A stretch of 64,000 nt of DNA from Ilyomonas sp963847085. GTDB taxonomy: Bacteria; Bacteroidota; Bacteroidia; Chitinophagales; Chitinophagaceae. The translations under genes and the position numbers were made by a program. A model generated the notes under the pieces. That model saw only the letters and a list, made by a program, of their open reading frames with translations. It was not told the DNA's origin and did not search any database. This document shows positions 36,763-48,600 of the stretch, piece after piece. The DNA lies in assembly GCA_963847085.1 (NCBI GenBank), contig CAWJYO010000011.1, forward strand, positions 496,001-560,000, in the 5' to 3' direction. Within the stretch, counting starts at the first letter, position 1; the number at the start of each line of letters is the position of its first letter.

Positions 36763-39700
36763 ATGAAAAAACTGCAAATTGTATTGCCATTGCTACTGCT
36801 GACAGTGATGTGCTTTGCGCAGCAAAAACGAATTACAGGGCGTGTGGTCAATCAATCCACCAAAGAGCCATTGCAAGGCGTAACTGTGCAGGGAAAAAAC
36901 ATCCATGCGCTGACCGACTCATTGGGAAGATTCAGCATTATGGCACAACCGGGAGAAACGTTGAACCTGTCCTATGTTGGTATGAACGCCCTTACCGCCA
37001 AAGTGCCCGACAATACCACCAGTTTAGACCTGGTAATGATAGAAGGCAATGCCGACTTAAACCAGGTTATCGTTACCGGTTACAAATCGGAACGCAAAGT
37101 AGATTTAACGGGCGCTGTAGCCGTGGTGAACCTTGCGAATGTAAAAAATGTTCCCACCAGCAGCCCCATGCTGGCCCTGCAGGGCCAGGTGCCTGGCTTG
37201 TACATTCAAACAGATGGTTCGCCAACGGGCGGCAACGGCGGCCCTCCTGCTATATTGATACGCGGTGTTGGCACTTTGAGGCAATACCAGCCCTCTTTAT
37301 ATTATTGATGGTGTGCCTACTACGCGGTATGAAGATTTTGCCAATTTAAACACCAGTTCTATTGCTTCCATACAAGTGCTGAAAGATGCTTCTGCAGCTT
37401 CTATTTATGGCTCGCGCGCTGCCAATGGAGTTATTATTGTTACAACAAAAAGCGGCGGTCAGAACAAAGTAAACATTCAATTCAACACTAGCTTAACCAG
37501 ACAATCGGAAAAGCCCTGGCAGGAAACTGTATTGAATTCAACGACAGAGGTAAGGCATTATGGCGTGCTGCTGTAAACGACAGCACAGACTCCAGACGGT
37601 GTAGTGAGCCAGATTTATAAATACGATTGGAATGGCGATTACACAAATCCGGTTTTAAACAAAGTAATCATCGCTCCGTTTGTAGGCGCAACCAATAATA
37701 ATGCTCTTAATTATGATCCGTTTGTAGGTCCTTATTCACATACCGATAGCCTCGAGCCGGTAGGCAATACCAATTGGCAGAATGCGTTATATAAACCAGC
37801 TACGGTAACTTCCAATGACCTATCCATTTCAGGCGGATCAGGCAAAAGTGGCTTCCTGATGGATCTGGGCTATTATAATAACAACGGATTAATCGTATTT
37901 ACAAAATACCGCAGGTACAATGCGCGTATCAATAGCCATGCTTCGGCTTTCAATGACAGGTTGAAATTAGGCGAAAATCTGCAGGTATCGAACACCAACC
38001 AGGTAAACTCTACAACTGACGTGGGCGGTGCTCTACGCCGGTCTTGCGCTTAACGCTCGCTCCTACCATTCCTTTATATAAAACAGATGGCACCTATGGC
38101 GGACCGCTGGGGGCTGGTTATACAGACAGAAACAATCCTGTGGATATGCAGTATTTAAACAGGTTCAACACCCGTAATCAGTTTCTTACCATTGGTAACA
38201 TGTATGCCGATATGGAAATCCTAAAACATCTTGTTTATCATACCAGCGTTGGTTTTGAATATTCCGACGGCATTGGCAAAAAATGCTGCAACCTGATCGG
38301 CAATGAAGGGCCGGTAAGATTCATTCAACAGCTTAGGCCTTCAGGAAACCAAAGAGTTTACGTTTACCTTTACCAATACTCTCAACTATAATCTGGAATT
38401 GGGCAAACAGCCGATTAAACCTGCTGGCAGGTACAGAAGCCATCCGTGATGATTATTCAACATTTGGAGCCACCACCACCAATTTTGCAGTGCAGGATGT
38501 AAATTATTTTGCAGTTAAGCTCTGGTGTGGGTTCGCAAACCAATAATGGATCTGCCACAGGTTATCGTTTGTTATCGCAGTTCGGAAAAGTATTTTATGG
38601 TTATGCAGACAAGATATCTGGCTTCGGTAACGGTAAGAAGAGATGGTTCTTCACGTTTTGGTGCAAATAATCCGTATGGTATTTTTCCGGCCTTTACCGC
38701 TTGGCTGGAGAATCAACAATGAAGACTTTTTCAAAAACGTCAAATATATTTCCAATCTAAAACTACAGGGCAGGTATAGGAACGGTGGGCAATCAGCAGG
38801 CATCGAGAAATACAGGAGCCGTATACACTATTTACGCCTAATTATGGCACCAGCAGCCCCGCTTATCCGCATGGCTGAATACCGGTACTGCTTATGATAT
38901 TATATGGTGTGAACACAGGTACCTTCCATCAGGTTTTGTGCAGACTCAACAAGGCAATCCCAACCTGAAATGGGAATCATCAACTGAAACCAATGTGGGA
39001 CTTGATTTTGGATTCTTAAATGAAAGCTTAACCGGCTCGTTTGATTACTTTGTCAAGAATACAAATAACATCTTAATCACACCGCCTACTGCCGGTGTTT
39101 TAGGAGAAGGGCAAAGCGAAGTATTAAATGGAGCCAGTTTAAAAGACTAGGGATGGGAAGCTGTGCTCGCTTACAATCACAGAACAAGCAGCGGCTTAAG
39201 CATACAGTATAACCGGCAATGCCAGTCATTTTGTAAATAAAATTACGTCTTTGCCCGAAGATGTGCGTTCTGCTTATCCGGGAGATGCCAACCATTCCAT
39301 CATAGGTCATTCGCCTTCTTCCATTTTCGGTTATAAAACAGATGGTTTATTTCAATCTACCGCAGAAGCTGAAAAAGCACCCACACAACCCGGCGTTACA
39401 GGCGGATGGTCCACACGGTGACTAAAAGGTGCCGGCAGCATTAAATATGTAGATATAAATGGTGACGGTAAAATTGATGCAAACGACCAAACCTGGCTGG
39501 GCACAACATTGCCCAAGATTGAATATGGGCTTCGGATAGATCTTGAATTACAAAAGCTTTGATTTTTCTGCATTTTCGGTTCGGGTGTGGCTGGTAAAAC
39601 AGGTTTCGATCCTACCAAATTCTTCAATGATTTCGTTGACCAGAGAAACAACTTTGGACCTGGTGCTTTAAATGCATGGACGCCTCAAAATACAGGTTCA

Positions 39701-39991
39701 AAAATCCCTGCGTTAAGTTTATTAAATCACAATGGTGAAGACAGACCTTCAGATTTTTATTATGTAAATGCTTCTTATTTCAAGATTCGCAATGTTCTAC
39801 TGGGTTATAATCTTCCCAAAACCATTGCAAACAGCATGAAAATGGAAGGCTTGCGTATTTATGTTTCCGGTCAAAATCTGTTTGCTTTAAAATCAAAACA
39901 ATACACTGCCAAAGACCCTGAAAGAGCCAATACATTTGATTTATGGCCTGTACCTACATCGTACACCATTGGCATCAATGCAAACTTTTAA
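36763..39991 (+). CDS. SusC-like TonB-dependent outer-membrane transporter (about ten frameshifts, one in-frame stop)
   Basis: The N-terminus has a signal peptide (VLPLLLLTVMCFAQQ), a carboxypeptidase-regulatory-like domain (ITGRVVNQSTKEPLQGVTVQ), the TonB plug with VIVTGYKSERKVDLTGAV, and the SusC signature VLKDASAASIYGSRAANGVI. The barrel continues to the C-terminal strand TSYTIGINANF. The reading frame is broken near 37280, 37570, 37600, 38040, 38340-38520, 38720, 38890, 39210, 39420 and 39570, and TAG replaces a sense codon in SLKD-TAG-GWEAVLAYN near 39150. All pieces are collinear with a normal SusC of about 1070 residues. It imports oligofructans with SusD. The lesion density is much higher than in flanking genes: either genuine decay or a poor consensus of a multicopy family. 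Confidence 0.85.
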
Positions 39992-40009
39992 ATTTTAAAA
40001 AAAGATGTT

Positions 40010-41767
40010 ATGAAACACTACAAGTTTTAAAATACTTTTATGCCACAGTCATTCTGTTTTCGATTGGCTGTAAAAAATACCTGGATTATCAGCCGCAGGG
40101 TGCTGTATCGGCAGCTGATCTTAACAACTCCTACAGCTGTTGACGGCTTGGCAACGGCCGCTTATGCAGGCATCGCCAACGACTGGTGGGATGCACCCAT
40201 CACCAGCATGTGGGAGTATGGAAGCGTGCGTTCCGATGATGCTTATAAAGGTGGTGGCGCCATTGGCGACCAGCAGCAGATGGATAAATATGAACAGTTT
40301 TATCTTAGTTAATTCATCTAACAATGGCGCAGGTGATTTTGGTTTTCCGGGCACATGGATACGTGCCTACGGCGCCATCTCACGGATCAACAATGCCTTA
40401 CGCGCATTGAACAATTTAACCGATGCACAGTTTCCTGAACGTACAATCCGCATTGGTGAAATGCATTTTCTCCGCGGGCATATGTATTTCCTGTTAAAGG
40501 TTTTGTTTCGCAACATTCCCTGGTTTGATGAAACGCTCTCTAACGACCAGATCATAAAGGTTCCCAACACCATGTCCAACGATTCGCTCTGGCAAAAAAT
40601 AGAAGGTGATTTCCAGACCGCTGTTAACGATTTACCCGAAACACAGCCAGGGCAGCCAGGACAGCGCCAACCAACTTTCTGCAAAATCCTATCTTGCAAA
40701 AGCATTGTTATACCATGCTTATACACAGGATGACAAATACAATGTTACGGGAATTGACCAGGCAAAAATGCAGCAGGTAATCAGTTTAACCAACGATGTA
40801 ATCAACTCGGGCAATTATGCCCTCAATCCAGATTTTGCCTATAATTTCCTCGACGGTCATGACAACAGTCCTGAATCCGTTTTTGCCATTCAATATTCCA
40901 TCAACGACGGAACCGCTATCGGTGGAAGGTTAAGTATGAGCACCAGCTTAAATTATTTTGCAGGTGCACCTCAATATGGTTGCTGCGCATTTCATATTCC
41001 ATCCCAGGAACTGGTAAATGCCTTTAGCACCACGGCGTGCAGGCTTACCTAATTTCGATCATTTCAACGATAGGGCTTTAACCGATGCCGATCTTACAAC
41101 AAATGGCGTTACTGTTGATCCTCGCATTGACCATACCGTTGGCATACAGGGCCATCCATTTAAGTACGATCCCGCTATTCCTTACGACCATAGCTGGGAA
41201 AGCTTGGCAGGCACTTATGGTGGTTTCGGAACCATGAAAGAGCTACAGTTGGCTACCTGCGCCTGTTTTAAAAAGTTAGGACCATTTTACGGTACTTCTG
41301 TCAATCTCGATATTATCCGTTACGATGATGTTTTACTAATGAATGCCGAAGCACAAATTCAAACGGGCAACCCAATGGCAGCGCTGCCTTTAATCAATTT
41401 GGTAAGAGCAAGAGCAGCATCCAACAGTCCATTGGTTAAAAAGGCAGACGGCACCGATCCATCCAATTATAAAATTGATGTTTATAAACCCGGCGTGAAC
41501 ATTCCGGCCTGGGACCAGGCAACCGCTTTTAAAGCTTTGCAATGGGAACGAAGAATGGAATTTGCGATGGAAAGTCCACGCTTTTTCGATCTGGTGAGAT
41601 GGGGCATTGCAGCCGAAACATTAAATGGTTATTTTACCGTTGAAAAAACAAGACATCCGTTTTTAAGCAGCGCCCAATTTACAAAAGGTGTACATGAGTA
41701 TTTTCCGATTCCGCAGGAACAAATAACGCTTACCAATGGATTGTACAAACAGAACAATGGTTATTAA
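40010..41767 (+). CDS. SusD/RagB-like surface glycan-binding lipoprotein (about five frameshifts)
   Basis: The start lies 18 bases after susC. A lipoprotein signal ends at FSIGCKKYLDYQPQGAVS, a standard SusD N-terminus. Helical TPR-like units follow (SMWEYGSVRSDDAYKGG, RIGEMHFLRGHMYFLLKVLF), then NLDIIRYDDVLLMNAEAQIQTG and LQWERRMEFAMESPRFFDLVRWG, and the C-terminal EYFPIPQEQITLTNGLYKQN; all are family hallmarks. Breaks occur near 40025, 40120, 40310, 40650 and 41035. SusD sits as a lid on SusC and binds the polysaccharide at the cell surface. Joined length is about 575 residues. Confidence 0.87.
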
Positions 41768-41800
41768 ATCTGGGCCATTTTTATCATAAAAAGTAAAGTG

Positions 41801-41842
41801 AACAACAGCAGGAAAACCTTATAATCTTTCTTGCTGTTGTTT
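41801..41842 (+). promoter_or_regulatory. Hairpin between susD and the first GH32 gene
   Basis: Arms of 15 bases (AACAACAGCAGGAAA and its complement at 41827-41841) pair with a single mismatch around an 11-base loop, followed by TTCAATC. With no strong T-run it may be a leaky terminator or mRNA-stabilising hairpin that sets different levels for susCD and the enzymes. Confidence 0.55.
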
Positions 41843-41868
41843 CAATCTCACCGTTTAGATTTCATAAC

Positions 41869-43434
41869 ATGAAACGATTGCTCTTTTTGTTTTTGCTCCT
41901 TTTTTTATCTTCTTTTGTTTTTGCACAAGAGGAAGCAACACCGACGCCACAATGGCGACCACTTTATCATTTCACGCCGGAAAAATATTGGACAAACGAT
42001 CCTAACGGGCTCATTTATTTGAATGGCGTTTATCATTTGTACAATCAGCAAAATCCGTTCGAAAACAAATGGGGGCACATGAGTTGGGGACATGCTACCA
42101 GCACGGATTTGGTACACTGGAAACACTTGCCAGTTGCCATTCCCGAAACCATTGATAAAGATACTACCTGGCGGTTTTCGGGCAGTGCAGTCTGGGATAA
42201 AAATAATACCAGTGGCTGGTGCAAAAGCACTGATTGTTTGGTAGCCATTTATACAGCCGACCAACCGAATTTAAAAAAGGAATCGCAATTTGTAGCGTAC
42301 AGCAATGATGGTGGAATGACGTTTACCAACTATGCTAATAACCCTGTGATTGATTTACATAAAAAAGATTTCCGCGACCCCAATGTTTTTTGGTATGAAC
42401 CGGCTAAAGAATGGCTGATGACGGTGGTGTTGCCAACAGAACACAAGGCTAGATTTTACAGCTCGAAGGATTTAAAAAACTGGAATCTGTTGAGTGAGTT
42501 TGGACCGCAAGGCTACACGGGTGCCAACTGGGAATGTCCTTTCTTAATTCAGCTTCAGGTTGATGGAAATGGGGCAAAAACAAAATGGGTTTTGGTAACA
42601 TCGGCTGCGGGTGGTAACCGTGGCGTTTTTGAACAATATTTTGTTGGTGATTTTGATGGAACCAAATTTACAAATGATAATCCCACTGATACCGTTTTGC
42701 CATTGGATTATGGCGATTGTTTTTATGCAGCCATACCCTGGAATGGTTTGCCAAATACTCAAAAAACCTACATTGGTTGGATGGTGCCCAATCCGCAACC
42801 TACAGCGCCATGGAAAGGACAAATGTCTATACCGAGAGATTTAAGTTTACGCCAAACCAAAGAAGGAATTCGCTTAATTCAAAAGCCTGCTTCTATTATT
42901 GAGAACAACTTAGATAAGTTATCCAATCATACAAAAATTGTATTGCAAAATACAACCTTAGACAACAACGAAATAAATATTGACAAAAACAAAAAGATAA
43001 AAGGAAACGCTTATTGGTTAGAAGCAGAATTGAGCACAGAACCCAATGCCATTACAGGTTTCAAGATAGCACAGAAAAAAGATAGCAATAACAAAACTAT
43101 CTCTGAAACAGTAATTGGCTATGATGCAAAAAGCCATCAATTGTATGTTGACCGAAACAACAGCGGTGGCGGAAAAGTAGCCGAAAACAAACTGAAACAA
43201 ACGATTGATATAAGCAATGATAACAAAGGGATCAAACTTCAGATTTTGCTGGATAAATCTTCGCTGGAAGTGTTTGTAAATAATGGTGAAGCTGCTTTAA
43301 CGACTTATATTTATCCTGATGAAGATGCCGATAACATAGCTGCATTTTCAAATGGTGGTAAAGCAGTTCTAAAGTCTTTACAAATCTGGAATTTATCATC
43401 TGTTGATAACAATATGGCTGAAGCAAAAAAATAA
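41869..43434 (+). CDS. GH32 fructan hydrolase (levanase/inulinase/invertase type), first copy
   Basis: A 521-residue protein with signal peptide (LLFLSSFVFAQ). GH32 catalytic elements are the nucleophile in YWTNDPNGLIYLNGVYHLY, the transition-state stabiliser in DFRDPNVFWYEP and the acid/base in NWECPFLIQ. The C-terminal beta-sandwich contains LEVFVNNGEAALTTYIYPD. It hydrolyses beta-fructosidic bonds in the periplasm or on the surface, following the SusCD pair by 101 bases. Full length and intact. It differs clearly from the second copy at 49493, suggesting different linkage or chain-length preference. Two motif copies lie in its signal-peptide region (41886, 41914) and one inside (42574). 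Confidence 0.96.
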   Translation: MKRLLFLFLLLFLSSFVFAQEEATPTPQWRPLYHFTPEKYWTNDPNGLIYLNGVYHLYNQQNPFENKWGHMSWGHATSTDLVHWKHLPVAIPETIDKDTTWRFSGSAVWDKNNTSGWCKSTDCLVAIYTADQPNLKKESQFVAYSNDGGMTFTNYANNPVIDLHKKDFRDPNVFWYEPAKEWLMTVVLPTEHKARFYSSKDLKNWNLLSEFGPQGYTGANWECPFLIQLQVDGNGAKTKWVLVTSAAGGNRGVFEQYFVGDFDGTKFTNDNPTDTVLPLDYGDCFYAAIPWNGLPNTQKTYIGWMVPNPQPTAPWKGQMSIPRDLSLRQTKEGIRLIQKPASIIENNLDKLSNHTKIVLQNTTLDNNEINIDKNKKIKGNAYWLEAELSTEPNAITGFKIAQKKDSNNKTISETVIGYDAKSHQLYVDRNNSGGGKVAENKLKQTIDISNDNKGIKLQILLDKSSLEVFVNNGEAALTTYIYPDEDADNIAAFSNGGKAVLKSLQIWNLSSVDNNMAEAKK

Positions 43435-43538
43435 AAGGGGCCTTGTTTTTTAAATTCCTTTTTTTACATCACTTTTAATGTGCGAAATATCATATTATTC
43501 TTCTTTTCTTTTAGTAAGAAACTTAGCTATTGCTTTCC

Positions 43539-44030
43539 ATGAAATATCTGTTGCTTTTTATCAGTCTTAACGCTTGTCTTTCATCAACCATATTTGCACA
43601 AACACCCGCGCAAACAGTTCCCCAATTTCATTTTAGTAAGCTTGATCAATCTTCTTTTAGCAATGCGAATCTGGCGCAAAACAAAATGCTGTTTTTCTTT
43701 TTTTTCGATCCGGATTGCGAACATTGTCAGCGTGCTGCAACCAATTTAAACAAACAGGCAGAAGGCTATAAAAAAGCTGCAGTGTATTTGATAAGCATGG
43801 CTGATCAAGCGAAAATAAATGCATTTATAAATCAGTATTTATCGGCTTTTCAAAAGAAGCAAAATGTAACGGTTTTGCAGGATAAGAACAATGAGTTTAT
43901 TTCCAAATTTCAACCGATTCGTTATCCGGCCATGTATTTATACAATCAAAATAAAAAGCTGCTGGATTATGAAGATAATCCGGAAAGCGTCTTTCGTTTT
44001 TTAAAACCATTGCAATCATCAGTACAATAA
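43539..44030 (+). CDS. Periplasmic thioredoxin-like protein with CEHC motif, first copy
   Basis: A 163-residue protein starting MKYLLLFISLNACLSSTIFA, a signal peptide. The redox site is FFDPDCEHCQRAATNLNKQ, a thioredoxin-fold CxxC of the TlpA/AhpC-TSA type, and the cis-Pro is in FQPIRYPAMYLYN. The role is probably thiol chemistry or a structural partner in the periplasm. A close relative is at 49000 in the same locus, each beside a GH32 gene. I start at the ATG at 43539; a start three codons upstream is possible. Eleven bases separate it from the next gene. Confidence 0.88.
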   Translation: MKYLLLFISLNACLSSTIFAQTPAQTVPQFHFSKLDQSSFSNANLAQNKMLFFFFFDPDCEHCQRAATNLNKQAEGYKKAAVYLISMADQAKINAFINQYLSAFQKKQNVTVLQDKNNEFISKFQPIRYPAMYLYNQNKKLLDYEDNPESVFRFLKPLQSSVQ

Positions 44031-44040
44031 AATATCATAC

Positions 44041-45564
44041 ATGAAAAACAAATTCTTATCAACGTCCATTTTTACTACTGTGCTGCTATTTATAAGCGGG
44101 TTTGGTTTTGCCCAAAATAATGCTGTTGGCATCTTTGAAGGCCATGGGGATGTAGGCACAAATGTAAAGCCGGGGTCTGCTACATATATTCCCGAAACGC
44201 AGCAATATGTTATCTCCGGCGCAGGCTACAACGTGTGGGCAGACCATGATGAGTTTCAGTATGTGTGGAAGAAGATGTCGGGTGATTTTATCCTTTATAC
44301 AAGAGCTGAATTTCTGGGCAATTGGGTTGACTATCATCGCAAGGTGGGCTGGATGGTTCGTAAGAGTTTGGATGGGGCCTCGCCGCATGTAAATGCAGTT
44401 GAACATGGTGATGGCTTAACTTCTTTACAATTCAGAAGAACGGCAGGTGCGCAAACAGAAGAACATAAGATGAAAATTACAAAAGCCAATATCCTTCAGT
44501 TAGAAAGAAAGGGCAATACTTATATAATGCGGGCAGCTACTTATGGTCAGTTGTTTACAGTAGATTCTATCACCGGCATTGATTTAGGGGATGATGTGTA
44601 TGTTGGCTTGTTTGTAGGCTCGCATAATGCCGACGTTGTTGAAACCGGCGTCTTTAGCAACGTAAGCATCACAGTGCCTTATAAAGGGGTTGCCGACAAT
44701 ACAACGCAGATGACATTGGGCAGCAATTTAGAATTGGTGGAAGTAGCTTCGGGCAGGCGCAATGTTATTTACAAAGTGCCTTATTCTATACAGGCACCCA
44801 ACTGGACACCCGATGGCAAAAGTCTTATTTATAACGACTATAAAGGCATCATGTACAACTATGATTTAGCTACCAACCAACCCACTGAAATCAATACCGG
44901 AACGGTTACTAAAAACAACAACGATCATGTGATTTCGTTTGATGGAAAAATGCTTGGTCTGAGCAATTATGTAAAGGAATTAGGAGGTTCTATTATTTAT
45001 ACCGTACCTATCACCGGCGGCACGCCTAAACAGGTAACGCCAAAAGGTCCCTCCTATTTGCACGGCTGGTCGCCCGATGGAAAGTCGTTGGTTTTTTGTG
45101 GGGAACGAAACGGCGAATTTGATGTTTATAGAGTGCCGGTGAATGGCGGAACAGAGGTTCGCTTAACCAACACAAAAGGTTTGGATGATGGTCCTGAATA
45201 TACGCCCGATGGCAAGTATATTTATTTTAATTCAGTACGTTCAGGTTTAATGCAAATCTGGCGTATGAATCCCGATGGCAGCAATCAGGAACAGGTAACC
45301 AAGGACAGCTTAAACAACTGGTTTGCGCACGTTTCACCGGATGGAAAATCGCTTGCTTTTATATCATTTTTACCGGATGAAGTGCCGCCCGGAATGCACC
45401 CGCCTTATAAGCATGTTTACATTCGTACAATGCCTATTGAAGGCGGAACTCCTAAAGTGGTAGCCTATGTATATGGTGGACAAGGAAGCATGAACACACC
45501 TTCCTGGTCGCCCGATAGCAAGCGGCTGGCATTCATCAGCAACAGCGATATGAACGGGAAATAA
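44041..45564 (+). CDS. Secreted protein with N-terminal beta-sandwich and TolB-like (PD40) propeller
   Basis: A 507-residue protein with signal peptide (FTTVLLFISGFGFAQ). The first 210 residues form a concanavalin-like beta-sandwich (NVWADHDEFQYVWKKMSGDFILYTRAEFLG), the type often annotated DUF1349. The rest is a PD40 propeller with repeated blades: APNWTPDGKSLIYND, LHGWSPDGKSLVFCGERNGEFD, GPEYTPDGKYIYFNSVRSG, FAHVSPDGKSLAFISF and PSWSPDSKRLAFIS. Such proteins are found in carbohydrate loci of Bacteroidota; the sandwich may bind glycans. No catalytic residues are evident. The frame is intact. A repeat element follows before the next gene. Confidence 0.85.
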   Translation: MKNKFLSTSIFTTVLLFISGFGFAQNNAVGIFEGHGDVGTNVKPGSATYIPETQQYVISGAGYNVWADHDEFQYVWKKMSGDFILYTRAEFLGNWVDYHRKVGWMVRKSLDGASPHVNAVEHGDGLTSLQFRRTAGAQTEEHKMKITKANILQLERKGNTYIMRAATYGQLFTVDSITGIDLGDDVYVGLFVGSHNADVVETGVFSNVSITVPYKGVADNTTQMTLGSNLELVEVASGRRNVIYKVPYSIQAPNWTPDGKSLIYNDYKGIMYNYDLATNQPTEINTGTVTKNNNDHVISFDGKMLGLSNYVKELGGSIIYTVPITGGTPKQVTPKGPSYLHGWSPDGKSLVFCGERNGEFDVYRVPVNGGTEVRLTNTKGLDDGPEYTPDGKYIYFNSVRSGLMQIWRMNPDGSNQEQVTKDSLNNWFAHVSPDGKSLAFISFLPDEVPPGMHPPYKHVYIRTMPIEGGTPKVVAYVYGGQGSMNTPSWSPDSKRLAFISNSDMNGK

Positions 45565-45569
45565 TTTTC

Positions 45570-45639
45570 AACCGCTAAGATGCGGAGACACGAAGTTTGT
45601 TTTTGCCCATTTTCTTTGCGCCTTCGCGTCTTAGCGGTT
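45570..45639. repeat. Inverted repeat of the CCGCGAAG family with motif in its loop
   Basis: 26-base arms (45570-45595, starting AACCGCTAAGATGCGG, and the complement at 45614-45639) pair with about five mismatches. The loop is TTTGTTTTTGCC plus CATTTT, so an exact copy of the window-wide motif (45596-45607) sits at the tip. It lies inside the fructan operon and would fold in the transcript. Confidence 0.75.
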
Positions 45640-45653
45640 TATAATTCAAATGT

Positions 45654-48600
45654 ATGATTGGCAAACAAAACCATCTGCTTTATACGGCGTTGATAACGCT
45701 TATTGCATGTTCCTGCCATCATACAAAGCAAGAGTTTATTTAGCATCATTACCTTCTTCGCAAACAGGGATTGATTTCACCAATCGTTTAGAAGAAAACA
45801 AAGACCTCAATATCTTAAGTTACATCTATTATTATAACGGTGGCGGCGTTGCCGTTGGAGATATCAACAACGATGGCTTACCGGATATTTATTTTTGTGC
45901 AAATACAAACGGTGGTAATAAATTATACTTAAACAAAGGCAACTTTAAATTTGAAGACATCACAGCAAAAGCAGGCGTAGCAGGCAGTTCAGACTGGTGC
46001 ACCGGTGTTACGATGGCTGATGTAAACGGTGATGGCTATCTGGATATTTATGTTTGCGCTGTTGCCAACATGCACCATCTCATTGGGCATAATGAGCTTT
46101 TCATCAACAATAAAAACGGAACTTTTACTGAAAGCAGTGCAGAATACGGATTGAATTTTTCAGGCTTTTCAACGCAGGCTGTTTTCTTTGATTATGACCA
46201 TGATGGCGACTTAGATTGCTTCTTAATCAACCAATCAGAACATCCCAATCAAAACATAAGCGATACCAGTGCAAGGCGCGGCTTTGATGCTAATTCCGGT
46301 GAGCGTTTATTTAGAAATGATATGGTAAAGACAAATGGCAAGTTCACCGATGTTTCTGCACAGGCAGGCATTTATCAAAGCAAACTTTGCTATGGCCTGG
46401 GCGTTGCCGTTGGCGATTTAAATAACGATGGCTGGGATGATATTTATGTGGGTAATGATTTTCATGAAAATGATTTTTATTACATCAATAATGGAAACGG
46501 AACCTTTACAGAAAGCGGCGCCAAACACTTTAAGCATTATAGCCGCTACAGCATGGGCAACGACATTGCCGACTTTAATAATGATGGACAGTTGGATGTA
46601 ATAACGGCTGATATGTTGCCGCGCGATGAAAAGATTCTAAAGACTTATGGCAATGGTGAACACTTGGATATTTACAATGAAAAAATTATAAAGAACGGTT
46701 ATCAAAACCAATACTCCCGAAACTGTTTGCAGCGCAACAATGGCGATGGGGAAAGCTTTAGCGATGTAGGACTTGATAAGCGGTATATATGCAACCGATT
46801 GGAGCTGGAGCCCTTTGTTTTGTGACTTTGACAATGATGGCAATAAAGATTTGTTCATTTCGAGCGGCATCGTGAAACGCCCGTTGGATTTGGATTTCAT
46901 CAATTTCTTTTCCAATATCAAAGACCCGAGAGCTTATGGTTCACCCGAAGAATTGAAAAAGACTTTGCTTAATAAAATGCCTGATGGCGCATCGCATCCT
47001 TACCTGTTTAAAGGTGATGGCACGCTGCATTTTGCTGATTCGAGTTCATCATGGGGATTGAGTGATCTAAAAGGCTATTTTAATGGCGCTGCTTATGCCG
47101 ATTTTGATAACGATGGTAAACAGGATGTTGTTATCAACTGCCTGAATGCGCCAGTCCTTTTTTTAGAGAATAACGCACCCAAAAGAAACTGGCTTTCCAT
47201 TTCTTTTGAGGGTGATGGAATGAACACAAAAGGCATCGGCTGCAAAGCTTACCTGTTTGCAGGGGGCAAAATGCAGTATGAGCAATTGGTGACGACACGC
47301 GGTTTTGAATCCGGCTCGGAAGCACGGTTACACTTTGGTTTGGGAGATGCAGCAAAAGCGGACAGCATCCTGATTGTATGGGAAAATCAAAAGTATCAAT
47401 TGGTGAAAAACATAGCAGCGAATCAACAACTCGTTTTCAAACAAAGCGATGCGACTTTTGATTTTCATTACAACAATTTCTTTCCCAAACAAAAAGAATG
47501 GCTGCAAGATATCTCTGCGCAGGTTGGCTTACATTGGAAACATGAAGAAGACAATTTTAATGACTTCAATAACCAGTATTTACTTCCGCACGAAGAATCA
47601 ACAAGAGGTCCGAAACTGGCGGTTGCCGATGTAAACAAAGATGGGCTGGATGATATTTTTGTTTGTGGCGCAAAAGGGCAGGCAGGTTGTTTGTTCATTC
47701 AAAATAAGAATGGAACATTTAGAAAAAAGGACTACCACTATTTTCGATAAAAACAAAAGCTGCGAAGGTGTTGATGCCACCTTTTTTGATGCCAATGGAG
47801 ATGGTTTTCCAGACTTGTATGTGGTAAGTGGTGGTAATGAAGATGCGGATGGCAATCCTGCCTTATCGGATCATTTGTACATGAATGATGGCAAAGGAAA
47901 TTTTAAAGAATCGATTGGTGCACTGCCTTCTTTTTTAACCAATAAATCCTGCATTGCAGTGGCCGATGTTAATGGCGATGGCAGCCCGGATATTTTTGTG
48001 GGCGGCTTATCATCGCAAAAAAATTATGGCTTTACAAAAGGCGCTTCTTACTTGCTACTCAACGATGGCAAAGGGCATTTTCATTTGGCAGATACAAGCG
48101 TTCTACGGCCCAAAATAGGTTTAGTTACATCGGCTGCTTTTGCTGATGTCAACGGCGATGGATGGCAGGATTTAATCCTTGCCGGTGAATGGATGGGCGT
48201 TGAAATTTTTATCAATCACAAAGGCGTTTTTAAAGAGTCAGAAATTGCAAGCTCGTCAGGACTTTGGCAATCTTTATACATTACAGACATTAATAGGGAC
48301 GGGCATCCTGATATTCTTGCCGGCAACTGGGGACTGAACTCAAAACTTCATGCAAATCCAAATGGACCACTCAAATTGTTCGTCAAAGATTATGATAACA
48401 ATGGCACTACCGAACCTATAATGACATACAACGTGAACGGTGAAGATTGCCCGTTTTTAGGAAAAGATTTATTGGAAAGCGTCTTTGCCACTTTTAAAAA
48501 AGCAGCATCTTACTTATGATGAAGTGGCGGGTAAAAATGTGGCTTATTTAATGGGCAATATGTTCGTCAATCCATCACCAACAGAACTGAAAGCAGAGAC

